Source: Burkholderiales bacterium
GTDB taxonomy: Bacteria > Pseudomonadota > Gammaproteobacteria > Burkholderiales > Burkholderiaceae_D
Length of the DNA stretch: 64,000 nt
Direction of reading: 5' to 3'
Assembly (NCBI GenBank): GCA_016200895.1
Contig: JACQDX010000101.1
Location: 62,001-126,000, forward strand
Shown here: one piece after another, positions 16,497-24,588 of the stretch
How the letters are laid out: the number at the start of each line of letters is the position of its first letter
How positions within the stretch are numbered: the first letter of the stretch is position 1
The notes under the pieces: generated by a model
Database searches by the model: none
What the model saw: only the letters and a program-made list of their open reading frames with translations
Told to the model about the DNA's origin: nothing
Position numbers and translations under genes: made by a program

Positions 16497-17006
16497 ATGA
16501 CAACTTCCTCATTAACTAATCTGGCTAACACGGCAGCCAATCTACCAGGCCCGACTCCCATAGATCATCCAGTGCTGACACTCGCGCGAGCACATGCGCA
16601 AGATGCCGGTCTGGCATTTGCAGGTAGTATCTCACCTCAGGATGCCTGGCAATTGCAGCAGCAAGGGCTGGCGGTGATCGTCGATGTGCGCACCAATGAA
16701 GAGCGCAAATTCGTCGGTCATTTGCCAGACAGCCTGCATGTGGCCTGGGCGACAGGCACGGCATTAACGCGCAATCCCCGCTTTGTCAAAGAGCTGGAAG
16801 GCAAGCTCAAAGACAAGCAGGCCGTGGTGCTGCTCCTGTGCCGCAGCGGTAAACGCTCGGCATTGGCAGCCGAAGCCGCCAGCAAGGCTGGCTTGTCGAA
16901 TGTATTCAATATAGAGCAGGGTTTTGAAGGCGATCTTGATGAGGCACAGCAGCGTGGACATCACGGCGGCTGGCGCTTCCACAAGCTGCCCTGGGTACAA
17001 GATTAA
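16497..17006 (+). CDS. Rhodanese-domain sulfurtransferase
   Basis: A 169-residue single-domain rhodanese. After a roughly 40-residue N-terminal extension come SPQDAWQLQQQGLAVIVDVRTNEERKFVGH and the active-site loop LLCRSGKRSALAA, whose cysteine carries the persulfide. Rhodaneses move sulfane sulfur. Genes for this enzyme and for serine acetyltransferase accompany Family 2A encapsulin operons in known examples, so a role around the sulfur compartment is likely. It starts the operon and is followed after 38 bp by the acetyltransferase. Confidence 0.9.
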   Translation: MTTSSLTNLANTAANLPGPTPIDHPVLTLARAHAQDAGLAFAGSISPQDAWQLQQQGLAVIVDVRTNEERKFVGHLPDSLHVAWATGTALTRNPRFVKELEGKLKDKQAVVLLLCRSGKRSALAAEAASKAGLSNVFNIEQGFEGDLDEAQQRGHHGGWRFHKLPWVQD

Positions 17007-17044
17007 ATCGAATAAAGAATTCGCAATTCATAAGGCAGGCCATT

Positions 17045-18001
17045 ATGGGACAAGCATTGCAACAGACTAAAGAGATACGCGCCTCGCTGTTTGGCATCGA
17101 GCAGGTCGTCAGTGAACTGGCGGTAGTGCGCCATGCCTGGCGCCGTCGCCAGCAAAGGTCAGCCGAACCTGGTGGGCGTGAACTACCATCGCGTGATGCA
17201 CTGGCAAAAATCCTCAATGACTTGCGTGGTGCCTTGTTCCCCATGCGTCTGGGGCCGCCTGAATTGCGACAAGAGAGTGAAGACTTTTATGTCGGCCATA
17301 CACTCGATACTGTCCTGCATTCGTTGCTGGGCCAGGTCAGGCTGGAACTCAGCTATGCTTCGCGATATCACGAAGAAGAAGGCCTGCATATCGATGACCG
17401 TGCCCTGACGATAGTGCGTGAATTTTCCCGTGCACTGCCTGGCATACGTTCATTGCTGGACAGCGATGTGATTTCGGCCTATCAGGGTGATCCCGCGGCG
17501 CGTACGGTGGATGAAGTCTTGCTGTGCTACCCCGGCATACTGGCGATGATACATCACCGTATTGCCCATCAATTGTACCAACTAGGCGTACCGCTGCTGG
17601 CACGCATCGTCGCCGAGATTGCGCATGGCCAGACCGGCATAGACATCCACCCCGGTGCCAGCATAGGTGCAGGCTTTTTTATCGATCATGGTACCGGTGT
17701 GGTGATAGGTGAGACTGCCGTCATCGGTCAGCGTGTACGAATTTACCAGGCTGTCACGCTGGGTGCAAAACGCTTCCCCAGTGATGAAGACGGCAAGCTG
17801 CAAAAAGGCTTGCCACGTCACCCCATCGTTGAGGATGATGTGGTGATCTATGCTGGTGCCACCGTGCTGGGCCGCGTCACCATAGGCCGTGGCGCCATCG
17901 TCGGCGGTAATGTCTGGGTCACCAGCGATGTCGCTGCAGGCAGTCATGTCAGCCAGGCCAGCTTGCGGCACGAACAGCAAAATCCCGTTTCTTTGGTTTG
18001 A
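17045..18001 (+). CDS. Serine O-acetyltransferase (EpsC/CysE class)
   Basis: A 318-residue enzyme with an N-terminal helical domain of about 170 residues, then a left-handed beta-helix of hexapeptide repeats (IDIHPGASIGAGFFIDHGTGVVIGETAVIG, VTLGAKRFP, HPIVEDDVVIYAGATVLG, IGRGAIVGGNVWVTSDV). Active-site histidines are in DIHPGA and IDHGTG. It makes O-acetylserine, the acceptor for cysteine synthesis. Length and N-terminal shape fit the EpsC/SrpH-like group seen beside Family 2A encapsulins, not the shorter CysE. It would replenish the cysteine consumed by the encapsulated desulfurase. Confidence 0.92.
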   Translation: MGQALQQTKEIRASLFGIEQVVSELAVVRHAWRRRQQRSAEPGGRELPSRDALAKILNDLRGALFPMRLGPPELRQESEDFYVGHTLDTVLHSLLGQVRLELSYASRYHEEEGLHIDDRALTIVREFSRALPGIRSLLDSDVISAYQGDPAARTVDEVLLCYPGILAMIHHRIAHQLYQLGVPLLARIVAEIAHGQTGIDIHPGASIGAGFFIDHGTGVVIGETAVIGQRVRIYQAVTLGAKRFPSDEDGKLQKGLPRHPIVEDDVVIYAGATVLGRVTIGRGAIVGGNVWVTSDVAAGSHVSQASLRHEQQNPVSLV

Positions 18002-18014
18002 ATAAGTGAGCTTC

Positions 18015-18075
18015 AAATGAACAGCCGTGAGCTACATAACACGGCTGCTTATCCCCGCACGCCTGTTCATTTTTT
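18015..18075 (+). terminator. Terminator-like structure inside the encapsulin operon
   Basis: A perfect inner hairpin CAGCCGTG (18022-18029) / CACGGCTG (18040-18047) sits within a longer pairing of AAATGAACAG (18015-18024) and CTGTTCATTT (18063-18072), which ends in a T run (18070-18075). The two foldings share bases and compete in part. It lies 28 bp before the shell gene and could reduce read-through or act as a processing site. Confidence 0.55.
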
Positions 18076-18102
18076 ATGCACTGACTTTTATGGAGTGAAG
18101 CA

Positions 18103-19044
18103 ATGACCGATGTAAGTAATGAAGCAACTGCAGGTAATTTCGCCCTCAGCGATAATGCCGCCAGACAGTTAGCGAACGCGACCAAGACCGTCCCGCAATT
18201 ATCCACCATCTCGCCACGCTGGCTGGTGCACTTGCTGCAATGGTTGCCGGTAGAGGCAGGTATCTACCGCCTCAACAAGGTAAAGAACCCCAAGGACGTG
18301 CGCGTAGCTTGCTCGCAGCGTGATGAATCTGAATTGCCGCAAACCTTTGTCGATTACGACGAACAGCCACGCGAGTATTTCCTCAATGCGGTAGCCACCG
18401 TACTGGATGTGCATACGCGTATCTCTGATCTGTACAGCAGCCCGCATGACCAGATCAAGGAACAATTACGCCTGACCGTAGAAACCATCAAGGAACGTCA
18501 GGAAAGCGAACTCATCAATAATCCTGATTATGGTTTGCTGGCAAATGTGCATGATGATCAGCGCATCTCCACCCTGACAGGTGCACCTACGCCAGATGAC
18601 CTGGATGACTTGCTGACCAAGGTCTGGAAAGAACCTGGTTTTTTCCTCGCCCATCCACTGGCGATTGCCGCTTTTGGCCGTGAGTGCACACGCCGCGGCG
18701 TGCCACCACCAACAGTCAGCCTGTTCGGTTCACAATTCCTGACCTGGCGCGGTGTGCCGCTGGTACCGTCTGACAAATTGCCTATCGAAGATGGCAAGAC
18801 AAAAATCATTTTGTTGCGCGTTGGTGAAAAACGCCAGGGCGTGGTTGGCTTGTTCCAGCCTGGCCTGGCCGGTGAACAAAGCCCTGGCTTGTCCGTGCGC
18901 TTCATGGGCATCAACCGTAATGCAATCGCCTCTTACCTCATTTCTTTGTACTGCTCGCTGGCAGTATTGACGGAGGATGCAGTGGCTGTTTTGGACGACG
19001 TAGAAATCGGTAAATACCATGACTATCCTGACACCTACAAATAA
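18103..19044 (+). CDS. Family 2A encapsulin shell protein (SrpI-like)
   Basis: A 313-residue HK97-fold shell protein. The start follows TATGGAGTGAAGCA. Recognisable features are the N-terminal extension ending in NATKTVPQLSTISPRWLVHLLQWLPVEAGIYRLNKVK, the central NPDYGLLANVHDDQRISTLTGAPTPDDLDDLL, and the C-terminal VRFMGINRNAIASYLISLYCSLAVLTEDAVAVLDDVEIGKY. These match SrpI-type encapsulins, whose known members in Synechococcus and Acinetobacter form protein shells holding a cysteine desulfurase; the Acinetobacter system stores elemental sulfur. The cargo gene overlaps by 26 bp. There is no insertion domain of the cNMP-binding kind, which supports Family 2A and not 2B. Confidence 0.95.
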   Translation: MTDVSNEATAGNFALSDNAARQLANATKTVPQLSTISPRWLVHLLQWLPVEAGIYRLNKVKNPKDVRVACSQRDESELPQTFVDYDEQPREYFLNAVATVLDVHTRISDLYSSPHDQIKEQLRLTVETIKERQESELINNPDYGLLANVHDDQRISTLTGAPTPDDLDDLLTKVWKEPGFFLAHPLAIAAFGRECTRRGVPPPTVSLFGSQFLTWRGVPLVPSDKLPIEDGKTKIILLRVGEKRQGVVGLFQPGLAGEQSPGLSVRFMGINRNAIASYLISLYCSLAVLTEDAVAVLDDVEIGKYHDYPDTYK

Positions 19045-20836
19045 TACAACTTCGGCAAACTCCGGTGTGCCGGATGAGGCTGCGCTGAACCGCATGGCAT
19101 CAGAATTTTTTGCCCTGGTGCCCGGTGCGGCGCAAGCGGCTGCGCAATTCTTGCCGGGCTTTAGCCAGTCCAATACGCCTGAAGCTCCACCGTCGGCGCG
19201 CACACCAGTGCACGATAGCAGTTCGATACAAAGCCAGCCTTCAGTTTCTGCCAGTGGCGTGCCACAAAATGGCGGTAGCAGCGTAGCACCTTCACGCCCG
19301 CAAGCCGGTGGTGCCAGTTCCCGCACTCCCTATTATTTTGTCGGGCAAGAGCATGGCTACCCGGTTGCTGACAATAATCTGGACAACCTGGCGAGACAAG
19401 GTACAGGTGCGGGCACAGGCAAGCAGACTGAAAAAACTTCTTTCGCTTCGCCAGGTCAGGATCAATTGCAGCGCATTTTGGGTGAACTGTATCCAGCCAC
19501 GGCTGCGCCGGTGCAACAATCCGGTGGCAGTGCTTCACAACCGGCGTATTATTTCCAGCAAGGGGAACAAGACTACTGGGATCAGGCACCACGTGCTGCT
19601 AACCCATCGCTGGCTGCCCCCTTTGACATCAACGCCGTGCGCAGGGATTTCCCTATCCTGGCTGAGCGTGTCAATGGCAAGCAACTGGTGTGGTTTGATA
19701 ATGCTGCTACCACGCAAAAGCCACAGTCGGTGATAGACCGTATCAGTTATTTCTATGCGCATGAGAATTCGAATGTACATAGAGCTGCCCATGAATTGGC
19801 TGCACGTGCCAGCGATGCTTATGAATCTGCACGTAAAAAGGTAGCCAGGTTTCTGGGTGCAGCCAGTGAGCAGGAAATCATCTTCGTACGTGGTGCGACC
19901 GAGGCCATCAATCTGGTAGCACAGACCTTTGGCAAAAAGTTCATCGGTGCGGGTGATGAGATCATCGTCTCGCAACTTGAGCATCATGCCAATATCGTGC
20001 CCTGGCAACAACTGGCGGCTGAGAAGGGTGCTGTCATACGCGTGATTCCTGTAGATGACAGTGGCCAGGTTTTGCTTGACGAGTACCGCAAGCTCTTGAA
20101 CAGCAAAACACGTCTGGTGGCGGTAACGCAAGTGTCAAATGCCTTGGGCACTATCGCTCCGGTGCATGAGATTACTGCCCTGGCCCATGCTGCCGGTGCC
20201 CGCGTTTTGATTGATGGGGCGCAAGCCGTGTCACATCTGCGTGTGAATATGCAGGCGCTGGATGCCGACTTTTATGTCTTCTCAGGCCACAAGGTATTTG
20301 GCCCGACTGGCATAGGCGTGGTGTATGGCAAGAAGGCTTTGCTGGAACAACTGCCACCCTGGCAGGGTGGCGGCAATATGATTGCAGATGTGACTTTCGA
20401 GCACACCCGTTATCAGCCAGCACCGGCACGCTTTGAAGCAGGTACTGGCAATATCGCCGATGCAGTGGGCCTGGGTGCAGCGATTGAATATGTTGAACGC
20501 ATAGGTCTGGAAAATATCGCCCTGTATGAACATGCCTTGCTGGAATATGCAACGCATGGGTTGAAGAGCATACCCGGCGTGCGGCTGATTGGCACGGCAC
20601 ATCAAAAAGCCAGCGTCGCGTCTTTCGTGCTGGCGGGCTATGAAACGACAGAAGTCGGCAAGGCGCTTAATGATGAGGGGATAGCGGTACGTTCCGGCCA
20701 TCATTGTGCCCAACCCATCTTGCGTCGCTTTGGGGTAGAGGCAACGGTGCGGCCTTCATTTGCTTTCTACAATACTTGTGAAGAGATAGACCGCTTGCTG
20801 GCTGTTGTGCGCAGGCTGGCGAATAATCGTAAATGA
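19019..20836 (+). CDS. Encapsulated cysteine desulfurase with N-terminal cargo-loading domain
   Basis: A 605-residue protein. Residues 1-200 are disordered and rich in S, P, Q and A, with three islands: AALNRMASEFFALVP (21-35), PYYFVGQEHGY (104-114) and PAYYFQQGEQDYW (175-187). Such islands are the shell-docking motifs of Family 2A cargo. From about 203 follows a SufS-type desulfurase: DNAATTQKP, PLP lysine K425 in FSGHKVFGPTG, and catalytic C563 in VRSGHHCAQP. It converts cysteine to alanine and sulfane sulfur inside the shell. No SufE or other acceptor is co-encoded, consistent with sulfur being kept in the lumen. Confidence 0.95.
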   Translation: MTILTPTNNTTSANSGVPDEAALNRMASEFFALVPGAAQAAAQFLPGFSQSNTPEAPPSARTPVHDSSSIQSQPSVSASGVPQNGGSSVAPSRPQAGGASSRTPYYFVGQEHGYPVADNNLDNLARQGTGAGTGKQTEKTSFASPGQDQLQRILGELYPATAAPVQQSGGSASQPAYYFQQGEQDYWDQAPRAANPSLAAPFDINAVRRDFPILAERVNGKQLVWFDNAATTQKPQSVIDRISYFYAHENSNVHRAAHELAARASDAYESARKKVARFLGAASEQEIIFVRGATEAINLVAQTFGKKFIGAGDEIIVSQLEHHANIVPWQQLAAEKGAVIRVIPVDDSGQVLLDEYRKLLNSKTRLVAVTQVSNALGTIAPVHEITALAHAAGARVLIDGAQAVSHLRVNMQALDADFYVFSGHKVFGPTGIGVVYGKKALLEQLPPWQGGGNMIADVTFEHTRYQPAPARFEAGTGNIADAVGLGAAIEYVERIGLENIALYEHALLEYATHGLKSIPGVRLIGTAHQKASVASFVLAGYETTEVGKALNDEGIAVRSGHHCAQPILRRFGVEATVRPSFAFYNTCEEIDRLLAVVRRLANNRK

Positions 20837-20883
20837 AGTAAAAAAGTGAAATAAATAAGTAAAATAAATAAGTTGATTTATCG

Positions 20884-20916
20884 CCTGCCCTTTAGAAATA
20901 AAGAGCAGGTTTTTTA
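20884..20916 (+). terminator. Intrinsic terminator of the encapsulin operon
   Basis: CCTGCCCTTTA pairs with TAAAGAGCAGG (one mismatch) around a small loop, followed by seven T residues. It ends at the convergent TetR gene. Confidence 0.88.
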
Positions 20917-21495
20917 TTTCTGTACCGCCTTCAACACAAAATCACCTGTATCACGCAGCACTGCTTTGGATTTCGCCGGGTTATCCATCATGCGCGACAA
21001 CAGCAATCCACCTATCAGCGAAGACAAGACGCCGTGTGCGGTAGCAGCATCATCCTTAACCCCTGAACGTTGCAATTGTTGGCTGATGATGACCAGCAAT
21101 TGATCTACCCCTTGCGCCATCACTTCTTTGCTTGCCGCTTCGCCGCGTGCTGCCTCTGCCCCTAGCGCAGCAATCGCACAACCCTGGCCAGGATGTTCAC
21201 TATGCGCCCTGCTCAGGTAGGTATGTACCAAAGTGGTGATGGCTTCATCATCGCTGACAAGTTCAGTCTTGCGCAGCAGTTCCGTGCGGGTGGTTTCCAG
21301 TGCAGTGGAACAGGCTTCGGCGATCAGTGCCTCCTTGGATTCAAAGTGTTTATAGAAGCCGCCATGTGTGAGGCCAGCTTCTTTCATCAGGTCTGCCACA
21401 CCTATGCCGTTGATGCCATGTTCGCGATACAGACGGGCAGCGGTTTCTACTATGCGCTCGCGGGTTTGCGCAGTTTGTTCACGTGAATTTCTCAT
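20914..21495 (-). CDS. TetR-family repressor
   Basis: A 193-residue regulator. The N-terminal HTH is clear (RERIVETAARLYREHGINGIGVADLMKEAGLTHGGFYKHFESKEALIAEA). The ligand domain resembles regulators of efflux or detoxification genes. It is divergent from a hydrolase-exporter pair, and the shared region carries TTAGATGAT/ATCATCTAA. It probably represses those genes and perhaps itself. The ligand is unknown. Confidence 0.9.
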   Translation of the reverse strand: MRNSREQTAQTRERIVETAARLYREHGINGIGVADLMKEAGLTHGGFYKHFESKEALIAEACSTALETTRTELLRKTELVSDDEAITTLVHTYLSRAHSEHPGQGCAIAALGAEAARGEAASKEVMAQGVDQLLVIISQQLQRSGVKDDAATAHGVLSSLIGGLLLSRMMDNPAKSKAVLRDTGDFVLKAVQK

Positions 21496-21607
21496 TTTGG
21501 CTATTCCTCATTGGATAACTGGAACGCATCCATCCTATTGATGAAATGAGTTCTGGATACTTTCTATTCCAGCAACACTTAATCAGTGTTTGACACAAGT
21601 TTGTATT

Positions 21608-21650
21608 TTAGATGATAATCGACATCTATTGGATTATATTCATCATCTAA
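21608..21650. promoter_or_regulatory. Inverted repeat TTAGATGAT / ATCATCTAA, candidate TetR operator
   Basis: A perfect 9-bp inverted repeat (21608-21616 and 21642-21650) lies between the TetR gene and the divergent hydrolase, ending just before the latter's GGAGG ribosome-binding site. The 25-bp spacing is wide for one TetR dimer, so it may be a pair of sites. Confidence 0.45.
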
Positions 21651-21663
21651 TTTGGAGGGCAGC

Positions 21664-22524
21664 ATGAATACACCAGCCAGAGCAATAAATAATGCAGCAA
21701 ATAGTGCAACAAATAAGTCCATCATGGCCATGATCTTGCAGGCATTCACCAAACCGCAAAGACTGGCTGAAACAGAAGATGACAGAAATGCATTGGCGCA
21801 TGCGCGGCCAGTCAGCATTCCCTATGCCAATCTGGAATTGCGTGCCTGGACCTGGGGGCAGGGGCCGCAAGTCTTGCTCCTGCATGGCTGGGAAAGTCGC
21901 GCCAGTCATATGGCGGGCTTTATCAAACCTTTGCTGCAAGCTGGCTTTAGCGTGACTGCACTGGATGCGCCTGCACATGGTGCATCGCAAGGAGAAAACA
22001 CCAATGTACTGGACTATGGCAAGGCTGTCGTCGCCGTGGCTCAACATTTGGGGCCGTTGACGGCCACCATTGCACACTCGGTAGGCTCGGCGGCCAGTCT
22101 GTATGCCTTTGCCCATGGTGTGCAAGTTCAGGCTAGCGTGCATCTGTGTGGACCTGCTTCATTGACGCGGGTATTCCAGTACGCAGCCAGGGCAGGCGGG
22201 CTGGATGAGGCAGCAAGACAGCAACTGGAAACGATGCTGGTCGCAAGCATAGGCGCGCCACTGGCATCCATGGATTTGGAGCGCCTGCAGCATGGCATGC
22301 GTCATCCCGCCCTGATCATGCATGACCCGGACGATAAAGAAATGCCTTACTCCGAGAGTCAGGCGCTGGTCGCCGCCTGGCCCCAGGCTGAATTAGTGCC
22401 AACTGCAGGAACTGGACACAGACGCATATTGCGTACACCAGAGATTCATACTGCTGCAAGCAGCTTCGTTGTCTCAAGCATAGCTGCTGAAATAACGGCA
22501 GCTATTGTCGGAGAAATATCATGA
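21664..22524 (+). CDS. Alpha/beta hydrolase
   Basis: A 286-residue enzyme; the ATG at 21664 follows GGAGG and is preferred to an in-frame TTG at 21652. Motifs: oxyanion region LLLHGWESRASHM, ALDAPAHGAS, and nucleophile elbow IAHSVGSAAS. Acid and histidine lie in HDPDDKEMPY and GTGHRRILRTPE. It is coupled by ATGA overlap to the exporter gene downstream. The substrate is unknown; pairing with an efflux pump and a TetR repressor suggests a response to a toxic compound. Confidence 0.87.
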   Translation: MNTPARAINNAANSATNKSIMAMILQAFTKPQRLAETEDDRNALAHARPVSIPYANLELRAWTWGQGPQVLLLHGWESRASHMAGFIKPLLQAGFSVTALDAPAHGASQGENTNVLDYGKAVVAVAQHLGPLTATIAHSVGSAASLYAFAHGVQVQASVHLCGPASLTRVFQYAARAGGLDEAARQQLETMLVASIGAPLASMDLERLQHGMRHPALIMHDPDDKEMPYSESQALVAAWPQAELVPTAGTGHRRILRTPEIHTAASSFVVSSIAAEITAAIVGEIS

Positions 22525-23918
22525 AACCCCTCAGTCCCTGGTCTACTTTTGCACTCGCCAGCGTTGCTGTATTTTTAGTGTCGCTGGATGCCACCATAGG
22601 CTTTGCTGTTTTCCCTGCACTACGCCATGCCTTTCCGGACGTCAGGCCCAGTGAACTGTCCTGGGTCCTGAATGCTTATACCATTGTCTATGCGGCATTG
22701 CTGGTGCCTGCCGGGCGCCTGGCGGACTTGTTGGGGCGCAAGCGCCTGTTCATTATTGGCGTAGGGGTGTTTACCCTGGCGTCAGGCTTGTGCGGTGTCG
22801 CTGGCAGCACAGACATGCTGATACTGTTCCGCGTCTTGCAAGCTGTCGGTGCGGCTTTGCTGACACCGACTTCACTTGCGCTGGTATTGCAGGCTTTTCC
22901 GGTTGAAAAACGTGCTATCGCTGTCAGCCTGTGGGGGGCAGTCGGTGCACTGGCTGCCGCTGTTGGCCCCAGTGTCGGTGCGCTCATCATAGAGAGTACT
23001 AACTGGCAATGGGCTTTTTTAGTGAATGTACCCATAGGTATCATTGCCATGATCAGGGCGGCCCTGAGTTTGTCAGAATCCCGTAACCTGGAAACTGGTC
23101 ATCGCTTTGACTGGCCGGGTGTACTCATGCTTATCACTGGCAGTGGCTTGCTGATACTTGGCATCGTTCAATCCGACAGCTGGGGCTGGCAGGCACCCAC
23201 TACTCTCGCCACGATCTCTGCCGGTGTGGCATTGCTGCTCATCTTCATTTTCTGGGCGAAGGGCAAGCCGCATGCGGCGGTGGACTTGAGCTTGTTTCAG
23301 GACAGGAATTATCGTTTTGTGAATGCCGCCTCCCTGGTATTTGGTGCAGCTTTTACCGCCATGTTCCTGAGCTTCTTTTTGTTCATGACAACGATCTGGC
23401 ATTACGGACTGACACAGGCTGGTTTTGGCATCACCCCCGGCCCCTTGCTGGTCATGCCAGTGGCGATTATTTCTGGTCGCTACGTCGCGCGCTTTGGGCA
23501 TAAGCCTTTGCTGGTAGCGGGTGGATTGATCTATGCCTTGAGTGGCCTGTGGTTTTATCTGAACACTAGCCTGACTGCTGATTATCTTACGGTGTGGTTG
23601 CCTGGCATGCTGCTCAGCGGCATAGGTGTAGGCTTGGTTCTGCCTTCGCTCTCTGGTGCTGCGGTCGCGCGTTTACCGGCGAAACGTTTTGGTGTGGGTA
23701 GTGCGGTGAATCAGGCAATACGCCAGTTCGGTTCGGCCCTGGGGGTAGCTTTCACTGTGACCGTACTGGGTGGACAGGTGGAAAATCTGCAGCAGTTCCG
23801 CTATGTCTATCTGTTCCTGATTGCTGGTGGCGTATTGACTGCTTTGCTGAGCCTGTTTATCAGGACACCGCCTGTGCAGAAACCTGAGATGCAAGCTGAG
23901 ACAGTAGCAACAGCTTGA
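22521..23918 (+). CDS. MFS drug:H+ antiporter, DHA2 (EmrB/QacA) type
   Basis: A 465-residue inner-membrane transporter with many hydrophobic segments. Family signatures: DATIGFAVFPALR in the first helix, GRLADLLGRKRLF (motif A), and GAVGALAAAVGPSVGALI (motif C, antiporter). It overlaps the hydrolase gene by 4 bp. It should expel small lipophilic compounds; the actual substrate cannot be read from sequence. Confidence 0.9.
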   Translation: MKPLSPWSTFALASVAVFLVSLDATIGFAVFPALRHAFPDVRPSELSWVLNAYTIVYAALLVPAGRLADLLGRKRLFIIGVGVFTLASGLCGVAGSTDMLILFRVLQAVGAALLTPTSLALVLQAFPVEKRAIAVSLWGAVGALAAAVGPSVGALIIESTNWQWAFLVNVPIGIIAMIRAALSLSESRNLETGHRFDWPGVLMLITGSGLLILGIVQSDSWGWQAPTTLATISAGVALLLIFIFWAKGKPHAAVDLSLFQDRNYRFVNAASLVFGAAFTAMFLSFFLFMTTIWHYGLTQAGFGITPGPLLVMPVAIISGRYVARFGHKPLLVAGGLIYALSGLWFYLNTSLTADYLTVWLPGMLLSGIGVGLVLPSLSGAAVARLPAKRFGVGSAVNQAIRQFGSALGVAFTVTVLGGQVENLQQFRYVYLFLIAGGVLTALLSLFIRTPPVQKPEMQAETVATA

Positions 23919-23943
23919 GCCAGATGCCATGAGATGCCATGGC

Positions 23944-24576
23944 TCATGCATCGGGATAAATCAAAATATCCCTTGCATGGGCAAAGGCGTCATCCAGCCT
24001 GTCATTGCCCCAGTACATCTGATCGCCGACAAAGAAAGTTGGCGCACCAAAGATGCCTTTGCTCATGGCTAGTTCAGTTTGCCTACGCAGCTTCAATTTG
24101 TTTTCTTCGCTCAGTGCTTGCTCAATTATCTCAGTTGCAGGCAAGCCCATGTCATTCAACACCGCAGTCGCGACTTCTTTGTTATCAATATCGCGATCAT
24201 GCACAAAATTCATTTGCATGATGCGACGGCAATACTCTGCCATCCAGCCTTGTTCTGCAGCCAACACGGCAATCCGTAAAGGCAAGATAGCAGAGCGCGG
24301 GAAATTGCCTGGTTTTTTCCAGGGCAGGCCATACTTGCGACATTGCCTTTCCATATCCAGCCAGACATAATCACCCTTGGCTTTTTGCAAAACAAAGGGT
24401 GAAGTGTTCCAGCCAAAAGTCTGGAATATGGGGCCAAGTAAAAATGGTTGCCAACGTACCCTGACGCCAGCCCTGGCTGCATCCTGTTCTATACGCATGA
24501 CGCTCAGGTAGCTATAATTGCTACCAAATTCAAACCAGAAATCGATGACAGGCATGGTGGTGACAGGCGTATCCAT
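23944..24576 (-). CDS. DsbA-fold isomerase (HCCA isomerase / kappa-GST family)
   Basis: A 210-residue cytoplasmic protein. IDFWFEFGSNYSYLSVMRIE and VRWQPFLLGPIFQTFGWNTSPF match 2-hydroxychromene-2-carboxylate isomerases, with the catalytic serine in the first motif replacing a CxxC. The C-terminal GIFGAPTFFVGDQMYWGNDRLDD is diagnostic. Members use glutathione to isomerise aromatic-degradation intermediates, but many have other roles. It lies 12 bp downstream of the CmcJ-like gene, so the two are probably co-transcribed. Confidence 0.88.
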   Translation of the reverse strand: MDTPVTTMPVIDFWFEFGSNYSYLSVMRIEQDAARAGVRVRWQPFLLGPIFQTFGWNTSPFVLQKAKGDYVWLDMERQCRKYGLPWKKPGNFPRSAILPLRIAVLAAEQGWMAEYCRRIMQMNFVHDRDIDNKEVATAVLNDMGLPATEIIEQALSEENKLKLRRQTELAMSKGIFGAPTFFVGDQMYWGNDRLDDAFAHARDILIYPDA

Positions 24577-24588
24577 TGTGTTCCCCTT

